DNA from: Bradyrhizobium sp. Y36
GTDB taxonomy: Bacteria; Pseudomonadota; Alphaproteobacteria; Rhizobiales; Xanthobacteraceae
Assembly: GCF_002531575.1 (NCBI RefSeq)
Contig: NZ_NWTI01000021.1
Location: 84,396 to 148,395, forward strand
Reading direction: 5' to 3'
DNA: 64,000 nucleotides
In this document: in pieces, positions 27,411 to 36,144 of the stretch
How positions within the stretch are numbered: the first letter of the stretch is position 1
Layout of the letters: every line of letters starts with the position of its first letter
Translations under genes and position numbers: made by a program
Notes under the pieces: generated by a model
Databases searched by the model: none
Told to the model about the DNA's origin: nothing
Seen by the model: the letters and a program-made list of their open reading frames with translations, nothing else

Positions 27411-28034
27411 CTACCTCAAATACCCCACCACCAACCGCGTCGTCTCGTCCGCCAGCACCTTCACCATCTTCTCCGACAGCATCTCGGCGCCGTGCAGCAC
27501 CGTGTTGTGCGCGATCGCTTCGATCGTGCTGACGCAGATGAAGGTTGCGACGTCGAGGTCGACCTTGCGCATCTCCTTGCGGCGGCTTTCGAGATAGCTG
27601 CGCACGAGGGTCTGGATCTCGCGGTTGTAGGCTTCGACATCCCTGAGCTGGCCGGTGCGCGGGATCTGCTCGGCGAGCACGCGATGCAGTTTCGGATTGA
27701 TGCGGTGGGCGTCGATCGCGACGGTGACGAGTTTTCGCACCGCCTTGTCGATCGGCAGGTCCGCGACTTCAGTGAGCGCGGCGCGGACGATGCCCATGAT
27801 CTCCTCATTGTGGCGGTCGATCACGGCGGCGACCAGCGCTTCCTTGCTCGGGAAGTATTGATAGAGCGAGCCGACGCTGACGCCGGCGACTTCCGCGATG
27901 CGGTTGGTGCTGGCCTTCTCGAAACCGTCGCGGACCAGAATGCGAGCGGTCGCCTCGACCAGCGCGTCTACGGTGGCGCGGGAGCGCTCCTGCGAGGCAT
28001 TTTTCCGAGGTTTTGTCGGCGGTTGGCGAGCCAC
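27411..28034 (-). CDS. TetR-family transcriptional regulator
   Basis: A 207-residue repressor with the N-terminal TetR helix-turn-helix (ATVDALVEATARILVRDGFEKASTNRIAEVAGVSVGSLYQYFPSKEAL) and a helical ligand-binding half. It is divergent from the alpha/beta hydrolase gene, with 120 bp between them, and so probably controls that gene and itself. The effector is unknown. Its 3' end marks the right border of the tRNA-Pro island. Confidence 0.92.
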   Translation of the reverse strand: MARQPPTKPRKNASQERSRATVDALVEATARILVRDGFEKASTNRIAEVAGVSVGSLYQYFPSKEALVAAVIDRHNEEIMGIVRAALTEVADLPIDKAVRKLVTVAIDAHRINPKLHRVLAEQIPRTGQLRDVEAYNREIQTLVRSYLESRRKEMRKVDLDVATFICVSTIEAIAHNTVLHGAEMLSEKMVKVLADETTRLVVGYLR

Positions 28035-28154
28035 GATGTTGTGATCCGAATGCGAGTATGAAAAGCGAGCGAATGCTCACATTATATCGGCAGGTGATGG
28101 TGGGTCGGCAAGCCCCTTGTCGCCGTGTCGAAACAGCCATGTGGGGATGTGGCC

Positions 28155-29129
28155 ATGAGCGTCGCCAGACTAGTGTCGGCCTTGCAGTTCTGCCCGGGCG
28201 GTTGCCTGTTCAGTCCGCCGGCCCGGCGCGATCCGGCCCCAAGCCTGCAGAGCCGCGCCTTCAACGTGGCTCTCTCCCTGCTGCCCCACAAGAAGCAGCT
28301 GGCATCGGCCGAAGCAGTGCACGCGCATGTGCAGAAGCTCGCGCTTAAGCCTGTCACCTTTGAGCCGACGGGGCTCGGTCGCGGTGTCGAGGCGACGCTG
28401 ACGAAGATGGGCGGATGGCCGGTCTATTACACCGCGCCGTCCTCGGGCCATGAGGGCTGCAACTTCGTGATGTTCCTGCATGGCGGCGGCTACATCAACG
28501 AGATCGTGCCGGCGCATTGGCGCTTCGTCGGCGAGATGACGCGCAAGGCGAACGTCGTCTGCGTCGTGCCGATCTATCCGTTGGCGCCGCGCGCGACCGC
28601 GAAGGATGTGGTGCCTGTTACGGCCGAGATCTTGCGGATGCTGCTGGAGGATGCGGGGTCTGCAAAGGTGACGGTGGTCGGCAACTCCGGCGGCGCGGGG
28701 CTCGCGCTCGCCGCGTGTCAATGGCTGCGCGATCATGGCCATCGCCAGCCGGACCGGATGGTGCTGATCTCGCCCGCCGCCGATGCCTCGGTCAGCCGTC
28801 CCGAGCAGAGCGAGATCGCCAAGCGCGATCCGCTGCAGGACATTCCGGGGATCGTCGAGGCCGGGCATCTCTATGCCGGCGCGCTCGATATCGGCCATCC
28901 CTTCGTCAGCCCGCTCAACGGCGCCTTCCGCGCGCTGGCGCCGATGACGATCTTTTCGGGCACGCGCGATCTGCTCTATCCGGACAGCGTCGATCTCGCG
29001 GCGCGGGCGAGGGCGGTGGGCGTGCCGGTGGATCTGCATCTGCTGCGCGACCAGCCGCATAATTATGCGCTGATGCCGACGCCGGAGGGAAGGCGCGCGC
29101 GGGCGATGATCTTGCAGGCGGTGGCGTGA
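28155..29129 (+). CDS. Alpha/beta hydrolase of the HSL (hormone-sensitive lipase) type
   Basis: A 324-residue esterase/lipase-like protein. The oxyanion motif HGGGY (109–113) and nucleophile elbow GNSGGAG with S178 are followed by an Asp in SGTRDLLYPD and His in RDQPHNYALMP, giving a complete triad. In the HSL family the elbow usually reads GDSAGG; this one is a variant. ATG 28155 with GGGGATG upstream is chosen over GTG 28125. It faces the TetR gene across a short intergenic region, so induction by its substrate is plausible. Confidence 0.86.
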   Translation: MSVARLVSALQFCPGGCLFSPPARRDPAPSLQSRAFNVALSLLPHKKQLASAEAVHAHVQKLALKPVTFEPTGLGRGVEATLTKMGGWPVYYTAPSSGHEGCNFVMFLHGGGYINEIVPAHWRFVGEMTRKANVVCVVPIYPLAPRATAKDVVPVTAEILRMLLEDAGSAKVTVVGNSGGAGLALAACQWLRDHGHRQPDRMVLISPAADASVSRPEQSEIAKRDPLQDIPGIVEAGHLYAGALDIGHPFVSPLNGAFRALAPMTIFSGTRDLLYPDSVDLAARARAVGVPVDLHLLRDQPHNYALMPTPEGRRARAMILQAVA

Positions 29130-29262
29130 TTGAAAGAGGCGTGTGAGCGATGTCACGAAGCGCGCCGTCTTTTTCACGGCTGGCGCGGTGGGGCCCGTCG
29201 GACGCGGCCTCCGGGGCGTTTCCTCGGATACGCTACAGCGTATCAGTAGTTTTGCGGGGCCG

Positions 29263-29502
29263 TCAGGCGTGGCCCTTGATCTCGTAGCGGCCGGGCACGC
29301 ATTTGTACCGATCCAGGCGCCAATTGGCGTGATAGATCGGATGCTCGCCCATCCATTTCGCAAGCGGTGCCTGTGCGCCGACCGCACATTGCATCATCGA
29401 AATCTCGGGCGTCATGTTGCTGTCGGTCACGATTTCCTCGACGCAACTGCCTGAGCTAGCTGCGCTAAGCCGGCAGAGCACGGCTACGACGGTCACGAAC
29501 AT
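29263..29502 (-). CDS. Small secreted cysteine-containing protein
   Basis: A 79-residue product beginning with a hydrophobic leader (MFVTVVAVLCRLSAASSGSC) and a mature part with three more cysteines (CVEE, MMQCAVG, RYKCVPG). The stretch MTPEISMMQCAVGAQAPLAK and HPIYHANWRLDRYKCVPGRY is strongly structured. I recall similar small exported proteins from Bradyrhizobium genomes, without known function. The ATG at 29502 is preceded by AGGTGACAGGA. The longer frame from 29619 is not supported. Confidence 0.7.
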   Translation of the reverse strand: MFVTVVAVLCRLSAASSGSCVEEIVTDSNMTPEISMMQCAVGAQAPLAKWMGEHPIYHANWRLDRYKCVPGRYEIKGHA

Positions 29503-29750
29503 TCCTGTCACCTCATCGATCGTTGCAGACCACGAAGAGGATGCAAGCGGAGTGCCAGAGCCTGTGACACGCAAACAACACGCTGGCCTGGCCGACTCGA
29601 CCCAGCGTCCGGAGTCCATTTGACGATTCGGATTGTAAAAAAATTGCCCATAAACCGAAGCCGGACAAATACGGGAACCGGGGGACTACGGCTCCGCGCC
29701 GGCCTCCGCGCCTGGCAACGGCTCTCCTTGCGACGACGGAGCAAGCGCCT
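29503..29750. other. Non-coding stretch before a dispersed repeat
   Basis: No supported gene. The part around 29630–29660 is AT-rich (gattgtaaaaaaattgccc). It may hold the promoter of the small secreted-protein gene, which runs leftward. Nothing else recognised. Confidence 0.4.
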
Positions 29751-29882
29751 CGTCCTTCGACACGACCGCTTTCAGCGGTCCCTCAGGATGAGGCTAATTG
29801 AGCAGCGGTGCTCGTTGAGGCCGCCGCCACAGGCTCCGCCCTCATCCTGAGGGCCCGCCAACGGCGGGCGTCTCGAAGGATG
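29751..29882. repeat. 132-bp intergenic repeat with inner palindromes
   Basis: Imperfect ends cgtccttcgacacg and cgtctcgaaggatg are inverted. Internally cctcaggatgag and ctcatcctgagg form a second inverted pair, and ccgctttcagcgg and cccgccaacggcggg form small hairpins. This is the familiar layout of a rhizobial dispersed palindrome. It is followed by about 190 bp without genes up to the SDR gene. Confidence 0.75.
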
Positions 29883-30076
29883 TGCTGCGGGCGTTGCCGT
29901 CTTTCATGCAGGAGCTACGTGAGCGCGCGATAGTCCGCGCGCCGAAATAATCGATGCAGACGATTGCAGCGCCGATCCGCTTTCATTTGCGGAGGCGGCG
30001 CTGCTACATTTCGCGCGCGCCCGCCAGCGGCGCGGCGACGAAGAAACATACCGACAAGGGAGGGGCCGAAAGTCCC

Positions 30077-31048
30077 ATGAAGGATTTCGCAGGAAAGATC
30101 GCGGTCATCACGGGTGGCGGCACGGGAATGGGGCGAGAGCTCGCGCGGCAGCTCGTGGCGGAGGGCTGCAACGTCGCGATGTGCGACGTCTCGGAAGCCG
30201 CGATGGCGGAGACCAAGCGGCTCTGCGAGGTCGAGAAGCTGCCGCAGGGCCTGCGGGTCACCACGCATGTCGCCGACGTCGCGATCGAGGATCATCTGAA
30301 GCGTTTTCGCGACGAGCTCGCCGAGCAGCAGAAGACCGACAGGATCCATCTGTTGTTCAACAATGCCGGCATCGGCGGCGGCGGCAGCCTGTTCACCAAC
30401 ACGCGCGAGCAGTGGGAGCGCACCTTCAACATCTGTTGGGGCGGCGTCTATCTCGGCGTGCGCACCTTCCTGCCGATGCTGGTCGCCGCGGACGAGGCGC
30501 ACATCGTCAACACCGCCAGCGTCAACGGCTTCTGGGCCTCGATCGGCATGGGGCAGGCGCACACCGCCTACAGCTCGGCCAAGTTCGCCGTCAAGGGATT
30601 CACCGAAGCGCTGATCAACGATCTGCGCCTGCACGCACCGCACGTCAAATGCTCGGTGGTGATGCCCGGCCACATCGGCACCTCGATCGTCTCCAATTCG
30701 CGCAAGGTGCAGAGCGCCGATGGATCGGAGCGCCTCAACCCCGACGAGGTCGCGCTGACGCGCAAGCGCATGGTCGCAGCCGGCGTGCCGGATGCCGACA
30801 AGATGTCGGACGACGACATCCAGGCGGTGTTCGCCGAGCGCGCCCGCAGCTTCCTGGAGGATGCGCCGACCACGGCCGCGCAAGCCGCCAAGATCATTCT
30901 CGACGGCGTCAAGGCGGAGCGTTGGCGCATCCTCGTCGGCGACGATGCCAGGCGGCTCGACGAGCGCGTGCGTGCAACGCCCGAGCAGGCCTATGACCGC
31001 GCCTTCTACGAAAGTTTCACGCAGGAGGTCGGCTGGCGGCTCGGTTGA
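30077..31048 (+). CDS. Short-chain dehydrogenase/reductase
   Basis: A 323-residue NAD(P)-dependent oxidoreductase of the classical SDR fold: TGGGTGMG cofactor loop (12–19), NNAG (95–98), catalytic S148, Y165 and K169 (YSSAK). The C-terminal extension after residue 215 is longer than minimal SDRs and contains a second helical region. A GGGAGGGG site lies upstream of the ATG at 30077. No operon partner. The substrate is unknown, perhaps an aliphatic or cyclic alcohol. Confidence 0.9.
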   Translation: MKDFAGKIAVITGGGTGMGRELARQLVAEGCNVAMCDVSEAAMAETKRLCEVEKLPQGLRVTTHVADVAIEDHLKRFRDELAEQQKTDRIHLLFNNAGIGGGGSLFTNTREQWERTFNICWGGVYLGVRTFLPMLVAADEAHIVNTASVNGFWASIGMGQAHTAYSSAKFAVKGFTEALINDLRLHAPHVKCSVVMPGHIGTSIVSNSRKVQSADGSERLNPDEVALTRKRMVAAGVPDADKMSDDDIQAVFAERARSFLEDAPTTAAQAAKIILDGVKAERWRILVGDDARRLDERVRATPEQAYDRAFYESFTQEVGWRLG

Positions 31049-31310
31049 GACGCCACCCCGACGGCCGCTTCCGGGCGCGCCCATGTAGGTATGATAGTCA
31101 TCATGACAAGAGGGGTGCGCCTGATATTGCGTGCCACCTCTTGCCAATGTTCAGGCCCGTATGCCGAATTGGAATGTCATGCATGCGTCACAGATCATCG
31201 TTCAAGCGATGGTGATCTTGAACCGCTCTCCTTCGGTGCACGGCTGCTTGGTCGGCGAACTGAAATGGTTTAGTGAATCAGGGGTAACGCGAGATAGAGC
31301 GTAGCTCCCG

Positions 31311-32426
31311 ATGATACCCGCATGCCTCTCCGACGACTGGACCCTTTGCCCGGAGCGAGAGGACATCTCCGCTGAATTCACGCGGCTGCTGACCGCGGCG
31401 CAGGAGGGCGGCGCCACCATCGCCGAATGCCTGATGATCGCGCGGCACCTCAAAAGCGGCGACGACCGGTCCTGGCACCGCGAGTGGAAGCGGCTGGCGC
31501 AAGCCAACCGGCAGCGCGCCGAGGCCGCCTTCGCGGAAGGCCATCTGGCGAGTGCACAGCGCAACTGGCTGCGCGCCATGAACTACTATGCTGCCGCGGC
31601 GATGCCGCTCGACCAGGGCGACGAGCGCCGCTGGGTCGCCGTGCTCGCGATGCAGGAATGCGCGCGCCGCTACCTGTCGGCGCGCAGCCCCGCCGGCGAG
31701 GTCGTGACGATCCCCTGGCTCGACGGACATGCGCTGCAGGGCTACTTCCTGCCGGCACCGTCGGGAAGCGTGCGGGCTCCGACCGTGATCTGCATCGGCG
31801 AGCCCGGCCATCGCAAGGAGGAGTTCCTGTACAAGCTCGTGCCGCATGCGCGCGAACGGGGCTTCTCGATGCTGGCGCTGGACCTGTTCGGCGACCAGCG
31901 CGACGACTATATCGACGTGCTGCTCCGGCGCGGCGATCTCGAGAGCGCGATTCCTTGCGTGATGGACCATCTGGAAGCGCGCGGCGACGTCGATTTCGCG
32001 CGGGTCGGAATCATCGCCGATGGCTGGGGCTCGTCCTTCGTGGCGCGCGCGGTGCTGCAGGAGCCGCGGCTCGCCGCCGCCGTCTGCGACGGCGGCCTGT
32101 GGGACCTGCACGAGCGGGCGTTCTTTGCCAGCCGATTCGCGCTGAGCGACGTCGGCATCGTGCCGGTGCCGCATGCGCCGCTGATGGCCTCGAGCGCTGA
32201 TTGTCCGGTGCTGATCACGCTCGGCGAGGACGGCTGGCTCAAGGCCGACCGGGCGCGCCAGCTGGTCCAGAACTCCCGACAAGGCAGTTCGGACGTGATG
32301 CTGAAGGTGTTCACCGCGGCCGAGACCGGCGCGGCGCAGGCCCATGCGGACAATCCGAGCCTTGCCAACGAGTACATCTTCGACTGGCTCGAATCGCGGC
32401 TCGGCGCCGCCGCCAGGCGGATCTGA
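31311..32426 (+). CDS. Alpha/beta hydrolase-like protein, FrsA/DHPON-hydrolase type, nucleophile missing
   Basis: A 371-residue protein with the layout of the 2,6-dihydroxypseudooxynicotine hydrolase/FrsA group: a helical cap domain (about 1–125) followed by the hydrolase core with GEPGHRKEEF, the elbow region VGIIADGWGSSF and a late His in QAHADNPSLANEY. In active relatives the elbow has Ser. Here that position is G238, with D237 beside it, so classical catalysis looks impossible. It may be a pseudoenzyme or use another residue. A short non-coding gap separates it from the SDR gene; the convergent MarR gene follows. Confidence 0.78.
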   Translation: MIPACLSDDWTLCPEREDISAEFTRLLTAAQEGGATIAECLMIARHLKSGDDRSWHREWKRLAQANRQRAEAAFAEGHLASAQRNWLRAMNYYAAAAMPLDQGDERRWVAVLAMQECARRYLSARSPAGEVVTIPWLDGHALQGYFLPAPSGSVRAPTVICIGEPGHRKEEFLYKLVPHARERGFSMLALDLFGDQRDDYIDVLLRRGDLESAIPCVMDHLEARGDVDFARVGIIADGWGSSFVARAVLQEPRLAAAVCDGGLWDLHERAFFASRFALSDVGIVPVPHAPLMASSADCPVLITLGEDGWLKADRARQLVQNSRQGSSDVMLKVFTAAETGAAQAHADNPSLANEYIFDWLESRLGAAARRI

Positions 32427-32454
32427 GCGCCAGCCCGGTTCGGCCGGTCCGGTT

Positions 32455-32931
32455 TCAGAAGTCGAGCGAGATCCGGACGCAGGCCTTCTCGAGGCGGTTC
32501 TTCAGCGTCGCGAGCTTTGCCGTGAACTCCGTCAGTTCGTCCTCGTCGAACTCCTGGAAGACGAATTCGCGAATCGTCTTGTACTGCTCGTGCAGGCTCG
32601 CGATATGCTTCTGCGTCTTGTCGGTCAGCGACAACCGCACCACGCGGGCGTCGGTCGGCGAGGGGCGACGGCGGAGCAGGCCCTTCTTCTCGAGCAGCTT
32701 GGACTGCGTGGTGATGAAGGACGGATCCACGTGGAGCAGCTTGGAGACGAGGTTGACCGGGATGCCGTCGTCCTTGTCGAGGTCGGAGATGGCCATCAGA
32801 ATCAGCCATTGCGGGCCGCTGATGCCGAGCGTCTTCGCCCAGAACTGCCGCAATTCCTCCAGGTGCATGTTGATCGACGATATCTCCCAGGTGAAACGCC
32901 GGATGATATCCAGGTTGCCGACCGAGCGCAT
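32455..32931 (-). CDS. MarR-family transcriptional regulator
   Basis: A 158-residue winged-helix regulator: MRSVGNLDIIRRFTWEISSIN, then the DNA-binding part NLVSKLLHVDPSFITTQSKLLEKKGLL and wing RRRPSPTDARVVRLSLT. The ATG at 32931 is chosen over the GTG at 32961 because a strong AAGGAG site sits six bases before it. Target unknown. It converges on the hydrolase-like gene and is separated from the porin gene by more than 400 bp. Confidence 0.9.
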   Translation of the reverse strand: MRSVGNLDIIRRFTWEISSINMHLEELRQFWAKTLGISGPQWLILMAISDLDKDDGIPVNLVSKLLHVDPSFITTQSKLLEKKGLLRRRPSPTDARVVRLSLTDKTQKHIASLHEQYKTIREFVFQEFDEDELTEFTAKLATLKNRLEKACVRISLDF

Positions 32932-33357
32932 TCGCGCTCCTTCTTTCCTCGTCGCGGACACAGCATCACTCCAGTGAACGATAGTTCAGGCCGGTGTTCG
33001 GGGAGGGCCATAGTCCACGCAAGCCTGCTCTGACGCAAGTGCAGGGCAGGGTAATTTCGTCATTAAAATTACAAAGATGATCAGCTCAGGGATTGGGTCC
33101 GCAGACATACGGTGTGGCGCGCGGAGCACAGGTCGGGCGAAACCATAAAGCTGATCTAATAAACTATTTTGATTAGCGAACGACGCGCTGCATATTGTTC
33201 CCCGACGGTGGGGGGTACTCGATCGTCCCGCTGCAGGTGGTTCGCTCACGTTCCTCGCGTCGAAAGCCGAGGGTGTCCGAAAGCCGGCCGGGCGGAATTG
33301 AGAGATGGGGATCTGGGGGGCCTCACGGTCCGGTCTCCGCAACTTGGAGGTTTTTAT
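32932..33357. other. Divergent promoter region (MarR gene / porin gene)
   Basis: 426 bp without a supported gene. The middle, about 33115–33175, is AT-rich (aaagctgatctaataaactattttg region cut short here) and likely contains the porin promoter. The long leader before the porin ATG ends with a perfect TTGGAGG site at 33344–33350. Long leaders before outer-membrane protein genes are often small-RNA targets, but I see no specific site. Confidence 0.5.
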
Positions 33358-34914
33358 ATGAGAGTGGTGAAGAGCCTTTTGCTCGGCACTGCGGCGGGTC
33401 TGATCGCCGTCGGTGGAGCCCAGGCGGCCGATCTTCCGGTCAAGGCCAAGGCGGTCGAGTACGTCAAGATCTGCTCGCTGTATGGCGCGGGCTACTACTA
33501 CATCCCGGGGACCGACACCTGCATCAAGCTGGGCGGCTATGTGCGTGCGGAAGTCGCGCTCAACGCCGGCGGTAACTACAGCGCCCAGTACAACGGCGTG
33601 TTCGCGGCCAACAACCGCCTGAACAACTACTATTCGATGCGCGCCCGTGAAGATCTCAACATCGACACGCGCACCTCGACCGAATACGGCGTCGTCCGCA
33701 CCTACTTCGACGCGGTGTTCACCTGGACCACCGGTAACTACGGCGGAACGGGTTCGGCCACCGGCGCGACCCAGTACAGCGGCACGGTCGGCCTCAACGC
33801 GGCCGGCACCGGCCTCACCGGTTCGGGCGGCGGCGCCATCAACGGCACCGACGGCAACCTCTCCGGCGGCGCGCTCGGCGTCTACTACGCCTTCATCCAG
33901 TTCGCCGGCTTCACCATGGGTAAGGCGGTGTCGCAGTTCGACGCGCCCTGGATCAACTATCCCGGCAACAACTTCGACCAGCTCGTCGGCGGCAGCGGCT
34001 CCACCAACGGTGTCGCGCAGTTCACCTACACGGCCGATTTCGGCCAGGGCATCACGGCGGCGTTCTCGGCGCAGGACCAGACGCAGGTCTACCAGACCAG
34101 CCTCTGGAACACGGCCGGCATGTCCACCACCGGCGTGCTCGGCGGTGCGTACGGCTCGAACGACATCGGCGGCAGCCGCTCGCCCGACCTCGTCGCGATG
34201 GTTCGCGTCGATCAGGCCTGGGGCCTGTTCCAGGCGTCGGTCGCAGCGCACGACAACCATGTCGCCTATTACGGCGCCTCCGAAGCCACCGGTCATCCCG
34301 AAGACAAGTGGGGCTGGGCCGTTCAGCTCGCCTTGGGCATCAAGAACATCCCGACCGGTGCCGGCGACGTGATCAACATCTCGGGCGTCTACACCGAGGG
34401 TGCGAGCCGCTACAACTTCCAGGAGCTGGCTGCGACCAGCTACTCGATGTTCGGCAGCTCGAATGCCGCCTACCAGAGCATCGGCTTCGCCGGCGTGTCC
34501 GACGCGGTGTTCGCGCCGGGCGGCCAGCTCGAGCTGACCAAGACCTACGGCTTCCGGGGTGCCTACACCCACAACTGGAGCCCGTACTGGAACACGGCGC
34601 TTTACGGCGCGTGGGCTGCGGTCAACTACAGCGGCACCGCGAAGGGCCTGATCTGCGGCAGCGCCGCGTTCGCCACCCTGACCGGCACCTGCAACCCGGA
34701 CTTCAACATCGGCCAGGTCGGTGTCATCACCCGCTGGACGCCGGTGAAGAACCTGACCTTCTCGGCTGACTTCACCTACAGCCACCTCGATCAGAAGTAT
34801 TCGGGCGTGATCACGACCGGTGCGCTGACGGGCGTCGCCAAGCCGGCGGCGACCTACCAGCTGAAGGACCAGGACACCTACAGCCTGCTGCTGCGCGCCC
34901 AGCGCAACTGGTAA
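33358..34914 (+). CDS. Porin (Porin_2 family)
   Basis: A 518-residue outer membrane beta-barrel. It has a clear signal peptide (MRVVKSLLLGTAAGLIAVGGAQA, cleavage after the Ala before ADLPVKAKAVEYV) and the alphaproteobacterial porin start with the Cys-containing CSLYGAGYYYIPGTDTCIKLGGYVRAEV. The barrel is rich in Tyr, Asn and Gly and ends in LLLRAQRNW, with the typical aromatic terminal residue. Long Gly/Thr/Ser-rich loops occur around residues 125–170. It is followed by a strong terminator. Confidence 0.93.
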   Translation: MRVVKSLLLGTAAGLIAVGGAQAADLPVKAKAVEYVKICSLYGAGYYYIPGTDTCIKLGGYVRAEVALNAGGNYSAQYNGVFAANNRLNNYYSMRAREDLNIDTRTSTEYGVVRTYFDAVFTWTTGNYGGTGSATGATQYSGTVGLNAAGTGLTGSGGGAINGTDGNLSGGALGVYYAFIQFAGFTMGKAVSQFDAPWINYPGNNFDQLVGGSGSTNGVAQFTYTADFGQGITAAFSAQDQTQVYQTSLWNTAGMSTTGVLGGAYGSNDIGGSRSPDLVAMVRVDQAWGLFQASVAAHDNHVAYYGASEATGHPEDKWGWAVQLALGIKNIPTGAGDVINISGVYTEGASRYNFQELAATSYSMFGSSNAAYQSIGFAGVSDAVFAPGGQLELTKTYGFRGAYTHNWSPYWNTALYGAWAAVNYSGTAKGLICGSAAFATLTGTCNPDFNIGQVGVITRWTPVKNLTFSADFTYSHLDQKYSGVITTGALTGVAKPAATYQLKDQDTYSLLLRAQRNW

Positions 34915-34939
34915 GCTTGACGTCCATCGATGCGACAAG

Positions 34940-34969
34940 GCCCCGGCGGGAAACCGCCGGGGCTTTTTT
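34940..34969 (+). terminator. Strong terminator after the porin gene
   Basis: A perfect ten-base stem gccccggcgg/ccgccggggc with a GAAA-type loop and a run of six T. It is 25 bp after the porin stop. Confidence 0.94.
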
Positions 34970-35019
34970 GTGGCGGCTCTCGCAATCCCGATCGCCCTTG
35001 CGACGGACGAAGACGAGCT

Positions 35020-35158
35020 ATGCGATTCAATGGCGTCAAATTAATTTACTTACATGAGTTAGTAAGCTATATAGCTCCTGGCCAAATACGAAAGTTGCGG
35101 CTCTTAGCTTCACGCTAAGCCTCCAGAGACCTCCGGCGATGCCCCGCCGGAGGTTTTT
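35020..35158 (+). ncRNA. Candidate small RNA ending in an intrinsic terminator
   Basis: An AT-rich insert between two terminators. It contains the perfect palindrome agctatatagct (35065–35076), the hairpin cttagc-ttcac-gctaag (35103–35119) and a terminator hairpin acctccggcg/cgccggaggt (35129–35154) with five T. The preceding porin terminator should stop upstream transcription, so this terminator needs a promoter of its own nearby. No protein-coding frame is convincing; a 62-codon frame crosses both structures. The 5' end is a guess. Confidence 0.4.
35129..35158 (+). terminator. Intrinsic terminator of the putative small RNA
   Basis: A ten-base stem acctccggcg/cgccggaggt with a six-base loop and tttttc after it. 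It is oriented for plus-strand transcription. On the minus strand it lacks a T-run for the gcrA-side transcript. Confidence 0.8.
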
Positions 35159-35194
35159 CATTTCCGGATCGCCGCGCGACGCCCGCGCAACGAT

Positions 35195-35671
35195 TTACCC
35201 GCGCATCATTCGCGCGCGCGAATTCGGCCGGTAGGCGAGGCGGCTGTGGCCGGCGCAATAGGACTGACCGTCGGGCGCGGAATTGCCGCAGAAGCAGAAA
35301 TCCTCGGCACCCGGCGTCGAGATTGGCCAGCGGCAGCGGTTCTCCGCCAGCTCCAGCAGCGAGCAGCGATTGGCCTCGTCGATGGGACCTGTGACCGCGG
35401 GGGCATCGGTCTCGCCGTAGATCGTGGCGAGCATCTCATATTGCAGCCGCGGCACGGCCCGCACCCTTGCCGGCGCCGAGCTTCTGTCCTGAACCTTGCG
35501 GTCGTCGACAGTCCGGCCACGCGTCAGATTGAGGCGGGACAGCTTGCCGATCACGGCGTTGCGGCTGACGCCGATGTCGGCGGCGATCTCGCGGCAGGAC
35601 AGGCCGGCCTCGAAATGCTGCTTCAGAAGTTCAATTCGTTCGTCGGTCCAGGTGGGTGAGAGAACAGGCAT
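35195..35671 (-). CDS. gcrA: GcrA-family cell cycle regulator
   Basis: A 158-residue protein with the GcrA N-terminus WTDERIELLKQHFEAGLSCREIAADIGVSRNAVIGKLSRLNLTRGR. This is a helix-turn-helix that binds sigma-70 and methylated GANTC sites. A C-terminal conserved part has CSLLELAENRCRWPI and two cysteine-containing stretches (CFCGNSAPDGQSYCAGHSRLAY). GcrA controls S-phase genes in Caulobacter and relatives together with CcrM methylation. It is shorter than Caulobacter GcrA (173 aa) but complete. The sequence does not show whether this is the main GcrA or one of several copies in this genome. Confidence 0.9.
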   Translation of the reverse strand: MPVLSPTWTDERIELLKQHFEAGLSCREIAADIGVSRNAVIGKLSRLNLTRGRTVDDRKVQDRSSAPARVRAVPRLQYEMLATIYGETDAPAVTGPIDEANRCSLLELAENRCRWPISTPGAEDFCFCGNSAPDGQSYCAGHSRLAYRPNSRARMMRG

Positions 35672-35746
35672 TTGTAAACGGTCCCAGGTTGCAGATGTCG
35701 GCCATCCGCCGCTCGAGATCCGTCCGCTTCGCGCACCGGCGCGCGC

Positions 35747-35944
35747 TCACGTCCTGCCATTGTCGCGGATCGACAAAAGCCCGTCCTTGATGGCGAGACG
35801 GATGCCTTCCTCGATCAGGGTGCGTGCAACGCCGGGAACGCTGGTGCCGTGGGTGCCCTGTCTCACCAACTTCTCCAGGTAGGTGATGGTCGAGAGCGCC
35901 AAGGTTACGGGAATACGGTCAGTCTCGGCTTTTTCGGTGGCCAT
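35747..35944 (-). CDS. Small protein, possibly ribbon-helix-helix-like
   Basis: A 65-residue protein: after a polar start, RIPVTLALSTITYLEKLVRQ and a helix ending GVARTLIEEGIRLAIKDG look like a beta strand followed by two helices, as in small DNA-binding ribbon-helix-helix proteins. Similar small proteins occur in rhizobia next to other genes, without a known role. The gene lies 75 bp upstream of gcrA on the same strand. Direct evidence for DNA binding is absent. Confidence 0.6.
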   Translation of the reverse strand: MATEKAETDRIPVTLALSTITYLEKLVRQGTHGTSVPGVARTLIEEGIRLAIKDGLLSIRDNGRT

Positions 35945-36144
35945 GGCCCGAACGCTAGCCTCTTACTCAGGTACATAAAAGTAACGATTAAGACTCTATT
36001 TAGGTTCGGGGGCGGAAGTCAAATGCAGCTTTGGCTTGACGCTCAGCGCGTTGGAATCGCACGGAAAAATCGCTGCGACTCGGCGCACCGCGCGGAAGTC
36101 CGGCAGCGTTGGGGCGTCGACGGGGCGGGGAGGAGCGGGCCGGC

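Noticed and set aside
24419..28034. Direct repeat of the tRNA-Pro 3' end marking the right att site of the island
   Set aside because: I looked for the acceptor/T-arm sequence on both strands up to tetR and found none, so no attachment sites are reported.
34930..35118. A 62-codon frame after the porin gene
   Set aside because: It runs through the porin terminator and ends inside the second hairpin, with no Shine–Dalgarno. The stretch fits a terminator plus small RNA better.
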